NCBI RefSeq assembly: GCF_000687915.1
Contig: NZ_JHZY01000004.1
Location: 940,001 to 1,004,000 of the forward strand
DNA from: Leeuwenhoekiella sp. MAR_2009_132
Lineage (GTDB): Bacteria; Bacteroidota; Bacteroidia; Flavobacteriales; Flavobacteriaceae
Length of the DNA: 64,000 nt
Direction: 5' to 3'
Position numbers and translations under genes: made by a program. The first letter of the stretch is position 1; each line of letters starts with the position of its first letter. This document shows positions 61,268 through 64,000 of the stretch, piece after piece. The notes beneath the pieces were generated by a model. The model ran no database searches, was not told where the DNA came from, and saw nothing but the letters and a program-made list of their open reading frames with translations.

Positions 61268-61933
61268 TTAAATTATCCCTTTTCTAATAAGTTTAGCCAC
61301 TAATTCGGTAGTGTTTTTAACGCCAAACTCTACAAAAAGTTTACTTACCCTTTTATCTATAGAACTTTCAGAATTGGGTTTAAGATTCTGTTGCATCAAC
61401 TGTTCTCTAATTTCTCGTTTACTAAAACCTTCGGCAAGGCTTTTTAAAACAATTAGGTCAAGTTCTTCAAGTTGAAATACATTAGAATTTGCATTTAAAT
61501 TTATTTGTGGGGAAGTGTATTTTTTATGTTCGTTTACAGCCTGCACAGCCATTACGAGTTCGTTTAAACTTTGTCTGCCCTTGCATACGTAGCCGTCAAT
61601 GTTTAATTGATCAAAAAGCGCCTGCACTTTAGAAGGATTATCTTCCATAGAATTAACAACAATCTTAATCCCGGGTTGCAATTTGCGCACAGCAGCTATG
61701 AGTTCTTCTCCAGAATTGAGTTTTTGTTTAAGATGAGATTCTTTAAAAGATAAGTCTGTCACAAGCAGCTCAAAGGGATCGTCTTCACTCAGGGCAACGC
61801 TAATCCTGTTGTAGGCTTTATCACAATACAACTCTTCATATAAATACGGAATTCCCAGTTTCTCTTTTAAGGTATCAACAATACTTTTATTATCACCTTG
61901 AAAATCTTCAGCAATCAGAACTTTTTTGAACAT
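61268..61933 (-). CDS. NarL/LuxR-type response regulator
   Basis: This 221-residue protein has an N-terminal receiver domain with acidic Glu-Asp (about 9-10) and a likely phospho-acceptor Asp in Leu-Val-Thr-Asp-Leu-Ser-Phe (about 60). The C-terminal helix-turn-helix (about 150-215) has Val-Leu-Lys-Ser-Leu-Ala-Glu-Gly-Phe-Ser-Lys-Arg-Glu-Ile and Lys-Arg-Val-Ser-Lys-Leu. The receiver is somewhat divergent in its early loops. It begins 12 bp after the stop of the kinase gene and is surely its partner. Confidence 0.88.
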   Translation of the reverse strand: MFKKVLIAEDFQGDNKSIVDTLKEKLGIPYLYEELYCDKAYNRISVALSEDDPFELLVTDLSFKESHLKQKLNSGEELIAAVRKLQPGIKIVVNSMEDNPSKVQALFDQLNIDGYVCKGRQSLNELVMAVQAVNEHKKYTSPQINLNANSNVFQLEELDLIVLKSLAEGFSKREIREQLMQQNLKPNSESSIDKRVSKLFVEFGVKNTTELVAKLIRKGII

Positions 61934-61945
61934 AATACAGAACTT

Positions 61946-63886
61946 TTATTTTGGTATATAGATCAAGGCTTTAAAGCCTTTTCCTGTTTCTGTGTCAAAA
62001 CTAATAGTTCCTCCAATGGCTTTTATACGCTTTTCTGTATTACGGAGCCCATTTTTTAAAATTAATGCTTCTTTTGAGGCTCCTACACCATTATCTTCAT
62101 AATTAATCTTTAGTGAATTTGATTCTTCAGAAAATTTTACCGTTACTAATCTTGCCTCGCTATGCTTTCTCATGTTTATCATTAATTCCCGTAATACTTT
62201 GTAAAGGGCAACTTTAGACCACTGGTCTACGTGCTCCCATAAGATGTTTTGAACACCGGTAATAAACAGGTTTGTATTTTCGGGCTTTTGTATTTGCAAT
62301 AGCGCTACTAAACTTTGTTTGTATTGCTCTCCCGTCTCTACTTCATTAATTTCTCTAGAAAAATCCCGGCTTTGTTTATACAAGCCATCGAGTTCGTCAA
62401 GCACAATCTCTTTATCAGAATTAGTCTGCAATAACAGCATTACGTGGTTAAGACCTGCCCCAAAGTCGTCGTGCAATCTGCTCGATAATTCTGTTTCTGT
62501 AGTATAAGCAGCCTCTAACCTATCTGCCCGGTTTTGAGTTTTTAAACGCTTTGTACGTTGTTTAAAAATTATATATATGACCACCAAAACTATAAGTAAA
62601 CATATTAATATGGCCTTACCTACTAAATTAGCAAACTGTTCTTGTTCGGTTTGTAATTCTTTTAAAGCATTCTCTTTTTCTAAACGTACAATAGATTCTT
62701 GTTTAGATTTATCATCGTACTTATACTTGGCAAATTGCGTTTTTACTTTTAATTCCTGTTGATACAAACTGTCTTGGAGAACAATATAACGATCTCTTAG
62801 CTGAAGGTTTTTATCTGAAAACTGTAGCATTTTTTTTAAGACATCTTGTTCTGCCTTAGGAGTGTTTATAACTTTTGAAATCTGAATAACCGTATCAAAA
62901 TAAGCTCTGGCTTTTTGCTCATTTATGCTACTATAAAACTCACCTAAATGGGTATAACTAGATTGCTGACCTCGTAAATCATTTATAGATTTTCGAATAT
63001 TAAGGGGTTGAATTAACGGCGTTTCTACATGGAGAGTACCGGCTAACCATTGTGCATATGCAAGGTTGTCTAAAACTCTCGCATATTCCTTTTCATCATT
63101 AATTACGGTTGAATCTTTTGAAACCGATTTTAATATTTCTATTGCTTTCTTATATTCCTTATTATCTAGGTAAGTAGCTGCCAGATTGTTTTTATAAATG
63201 TTTCGATCTGAATCTGAATCTGTAATTTTAATCGCCTTCTTTAAATATAGAATAGCATCTTTATAATTAAAAAGCTTGCGGTGATTTGTACCTAGTACAC
63301 TATAGCTTGAAGCTATAGCTCCTGTATTGTCGTTGTTTTCAAAAAACTGCAAGGCTTCAGTAATTGTTTCTTTACTTCCAAAAAAATCGCTCTGTGTTTG
63401 TTGAATACCGGCCATATTAACCAAATTTTTACCCACCCAGCTACTATCCTGTAGTGCCAGATAGTTGGTTTTAGATTTGTTATACCGCACAAAAGCACTA
63501 TCAAGTTGATTTGCTACAACCTCAAAGTAATATCCCATTAAATATTCCTGCATCCCTAAAGTTGATTTATCATCAATTTTAAGTGCGTATTTGATTAGGG
63601 TGTCGTCATATTTAAGTAAACTGTCAAATTCACCTAAAGAGTAATTAAGCCAGTTTTTTTTATAAAGGATTTTTGTATAATTAGTATCCTTTTTTTTAGT
63701 GTTATATAGTTGAAGTGCTTTCTCTACAGAAATTTTTCGATCTACTAAAGATCGTGTTTTATCCTGTGCCTCGTCAAAATAGAATAATGCACTATCCTGA
63801 ATAGTCTGCTGTTTATAGTTGTGCTTATTATCTTTTCCGCAAGAGAGTAAAAGTCCGCAGAAAAAAAAGAGTAATGCTTTGTTCAA
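61946..63886 (-). CDS. TPR-containing sensor histidine kinase (HisKA_3 type)
   Basis: This 646-residue membrane kinase has a lipoprotein-like signal (Leu-Leu-Ser-Cys, Cys16) and an extracytoplasmic TPR array (about 25-350; Ala-Ile-Leu-Tyr-Leu-Lys-Lys-Ala). A coiled coil (about 365-420) and one transmembrane helix (about 425-445, Ile-Cys-Leu-Leu-Ile-Val-Leu-Val-Val-Ile-Tyr) follow. The phospho-acceptor His sits in Ser-Ser-Arg-Leu-His-Asp-Asp-Phe-Gly (about 470). The ATPase domain has Asn-Met-Arg-Lys-His-Ser-Glu-Ala and Asp-Asn-Gly-Val-Gly. It pairs with the LuxR-type regulator. The ligand is unknown. Confidence 0.9.
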   Translation of the reverse strand: MNKALLFFFCGLLLSCGKDNKHNYKQQTIQDSALFYFDEAQDKTRSLVDRKISVEKALQLYNTKKKDTNYTKILYKKNWLNYSLGEFDSLLKYDDTLIKYALKIDDKSTLGMQEYLMGYYFEVVANQLDSAFVRYNKSKTNYLALQDSSWVGKNLVNMAGIQQTQSDFFGSKETITEALQFFENNDNTGAIASSYSVLGTNHRKLFNYKDAILYLKKAIKITDSDSDRNIYKNNLAATYLDNKEYKKAIEILKSVSKDSTVINDEKEYARVLDNLAYAQWLAGTLHVETPLIQPLNIRKSINDLRGQQSSYTHLGEFYSSINEQKARAYFDTVIQISKVINTPKAEQDVLKKMLQFSDKNLQLRDRYIVLQDSLYQQELKVKTQFAKYKYDDKSKQESIVRLEKENALKELQTEQEQFANLVGKAILICLLIVLVVIYIIFKQRTKRLKTQNRADRLEAAYTTETELSSRLHDDFGAGLNHVMLLLQTNSDKEIVLDELDGLYKQSRDFSREINEVETGEQYKQSLVALLQIQKPENTNLFITGVQNILWEHVDQWSKVALYKVLRELMINMRKHSEARLVTVKFSEESNSLKINYEDNGVGASKEALILKNGLRNTEKRIKAIGGTISFDTETGKGFKALIYIPK

Positions 63887-63915
63887 TAGCTGAAGTTTAC
63901 GGCTAAACTACTAAA

Positions 63916-63942
63916 AAGAGCCATATTTTTAGTATGGCTCTT
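63916..63942 (-). terminator. Terminator between kinase and upstream gene
   Basis: An AAGAGCCATA / TATGGCTCTT stem around a T-rich loop. It would end the transcript of the partial gene at the right edge. Confidence 0.7.
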
Positions 63943-63955
63943 GTACTAATTATAA

Positions 63956-64000
63956 CTAAAAATAGTAACCCGCATCATCACCTCCTGGTGGCGGAACTTC
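63956..64000 (-). CDS. C-terminal end of a gene cut by the right edge
   Basis: Fourteen codons plus TAG (complement 63956-63958) read Glu-Val-Pro-Pro-Pro-Gly-Gly-Asp-Asp-Ala-Gly-Tyr-Tyr-Phe. The Pro/Gly/Asp tail ends right before a terminator, which supports a true gene end. Too little is visible to name it. Confidence 0.4.
   Translation of the reverse strand, partial: EVPPPGGDDAGYYF

Overview
ORGANISM. The window looks like the chromosome of a marine Flavobacteriaceae member (Bacteroidota). The evidence is low-GC DNA, starts without Shine-Dalgarno sequences, promoters of the TTTG / TAnnTTTG type ahead of tRNAs, SprB repeats with a type IX secretion (T9SS) sorting tail, a fused exonuclease-DnaE, a fused HPPK-deoxynucleoside kinase and AsmA/OmpA-PD40 envelope proteins. 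The genus cannot be fixed from sequence alone. LAYOUT. 1-4.1 kb: four small lipoproteins sharing a Cys-Arg-Glu start, a radical-SAM/TIGR03915 pair, and a divergent LexA-like HTH-S24 regulator with a repeated operator-like block between them. 4.2-18.6 kb: mostly housekeeping genes (KDO transferase, DegT aminotransferase, nitroreductase, OmpA/PD40 protein, AsmA protein, queuosine-precursor transporter, HPPK-dNK fusion with an apparent ATT start, TrmH-type methyltransferase, MutS). 18.7-21.3 kb: tRNA-Gly and tRNA-Leu. A 55-bp exact copy of the tRNA-Leu 3' part lies 2.36 kb downstream and brackets a mini-island with one gene: an ABC-type ATPase fused to a DUF4435/TOPRIM-like domain, reminiscent of a merged AriA-AriB (PARIS) defence protein. 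21.4-30.4 kb: metalloprotease, two DUF2383 proteins and DnaE. 30.5-34.0 kb: a Vsr / MvaI-BcnI-like endonuclease / Dcm-like C5-methyltransferase cassette bracketed by copies of an extragenic repeat. 34.2-36.3 kb: thioredoxin, a ClpP paralogue and a DUF58 protein. TRNA-ASP ISLAND. From 36,516 to 53,789 a 17.3-kb mobilizable element sits in tRNA-Asp, bounded by 18-bp direct repeats. It carries an IntDOT-like integrase, a HTH protein, VapE and TOPRIM primase-like replication genes around an iteron/palindrome block, mobC-relaxase genes with an inverted repeat that could be oriT, a decayed hipBA pair, and a large cargo. The cargo is one minus-strand cluster of three secreted phage-tail-collar proteins, a giant T9SS adhesin (13 near-identical 225-bp SprB repeats, apparently split by a -1 frameshift in a C5 tract) and an outer-membrane beta-barrel. 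RIGHT END. 54-64 kb: DJ-1/PfpI protein, Ku-LigD end joining, a stress-type SDR, a ferritin-like small protein, a secreted nuclease/phosphatase-fold protein, and a TPR histidine kinase with its LuxR-type regulator. HOW THEY FIT. The window joins core genes with three acquired modules (tRNA-Leu ATPase, R-M-Vsr cassette, tRNA-Asp element). The strongest candidates for undescribed biology are the one-gene tRNA-Leu mini-island and the tail-collar/adhesin cargo.
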